From Desulfobulbaceae bacterium (GTDB taxonomy: Bacteria > Desulfobacterota > Desulfobulbia > Desulfobulbales > Desulfocapsaceae), in assembly GCA_030632405.1 (NCBI GenBank), contig DAOVUU010000204.1:1-5519 (forward strand): DNA of 5,519 bases, in the 5' to 3' direction. A program made the position numbers and the translations under genes. Each line of letters begins with the position of its first letter. Position 1 is the first letter of the stretch. This document shows, in pieces, positions 5,216 through 5,519 of the stretch. Under the pieces are notes generated by a model that worked only from the letters and a program-made list of their open reading frames with translations, was not told the DNA's origin and did not search any database.

Positions 5216-5519
5216 TCAGTCCTTGGGATGTACTTTTTTTCTCTTCTCGAATTCCTTAGCTTCCTCTGTACCCGGAAGTGATGCGATCCAAGCTTTATCT
5301 TGCTCTGTAAACTTGATCACTGGAAGATTAAGCTCTCGTGCACACTCTCGAATAAATTCATTTATTGAAGCGGCTGTATATGTCTCTCCATTCATACCGA
5401 CAGCCCTATGGAATGCCTTGATAACGGCAGCAGGGTTCTCGCAGTAGACGTTGATTTTATTGAGAGCCGTTCGTGCAAGAGTTATATCCCATTCTGAAGG
5501 GTTAAGCGGAGGTTTATCC
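5216..5519 (-). CDS. unrecognised protein, C-terminal 100 residues (partial, enters from the right edge)
   Basis: From 5518 to the TGA at 5218-5216 the minus strand is open for 100 codons with no start needed, and the reading begins beyond the window. The visible part starts DKPPLNPSEWDITLARTALN and continues with a well-mixed composition, including a helix-rich stretch INEFIRECARELNLP (52-66) and a charged end (EEAKEFEKRKKVHPKD). Real-protein composition and its length favour a gene over chance. I do not recognise the family and see no catalytic motif, signal peptide or membrane segment. It has the same direction as the nuclease gene, 188 bases upstream of that start, so the two may belong to the same accessory unit. 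The opposite-strand reading through this interval is a low-complexity, serine-rich shadow. Confidence 0.7.
   Translation of the reverse strand, partial: DKPPLNPSEWDITLARTALNKINVYCENPAAVIKAFHRAVGMNGETYTAASINEFIRECARELNLPVIKFTEQDKAWIASLPGTEEAKEFEKRKKVHPKD

Noticed and set aside
5202..5447. 81-codon plus-strand reading at the right end
   Set aside because: It is antisense to the better-supported minus-strand partial gene, is Ser/Ala-rich and has no Shine-Dalgarno.

Overview
The window looks like chromosome from a selenocysteine-using, sulfate-reducer-like bacterium, probably Desulfobacterota. This is inferred from protein style and from a clear bacterial SelW-type selenoprotein gene; no taxonomic marker is present. 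It falls into two parts. From the left edge to about 3.76 kb it is a housekeeping stretch of short, mostly non-co-directional genes. From about 3.8 kb to the right edge it is more A+T-rich and looks accessory.

Left part, in order: the N-terminal third of recN (minus strand, running off the left edge, with an in-frame TGA after codon 140); a DtxR/MntR-family metal-dependent repressor (plus); a 75-codon SelW-like selenoprotein (minus) whose 11th codon is an in-frame TGA, so ordinary ORF calling breaks it; an HD-domain dNTP triphosphohydrolase (plus, divergent from the selenoprotein); a DUF374-type lysophospholipid acyltransferase-like protein (plus); and a complete tRNA-Arg(TCG) with encoded CCA, a plausible promoter and a strong intrinsic terminator.

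Right part: the tRNA is followed by about 230 bases with no recognisable gene and a pair of AGCTAACA repeats one helical turn apart. Next come two minus-strand genes. One encodes a 330-residue protein with an N-terminal zinc ribbon and a C-terminal PD-(D/E)XK nuclease fold of the Card1/DUF1887 kind. The other is the C-terminal 100 residues of an unrecognised protein that enters from the right edge. A tRNA 3' end beside A+T-rich genes of nuclease and unknown type is the usual look of an integrated-island boundary, but no integrase or second attachment site lies in the window.

The most valuable observation is the hidden selenoprotein with its CxxU motif and a bacterial SECIS-like hairpin directly downstream of the UGA. 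The second is the in-frame TGA in recN, which sits where the family normally has leucine and after which RecN homology resumes in the same frame. The third is the zinc-ribbon/PD-(D/E)XK protein, a candidate defence nuclease. The left-hand genes show no shared pathway, and each appears to be controlled separately.
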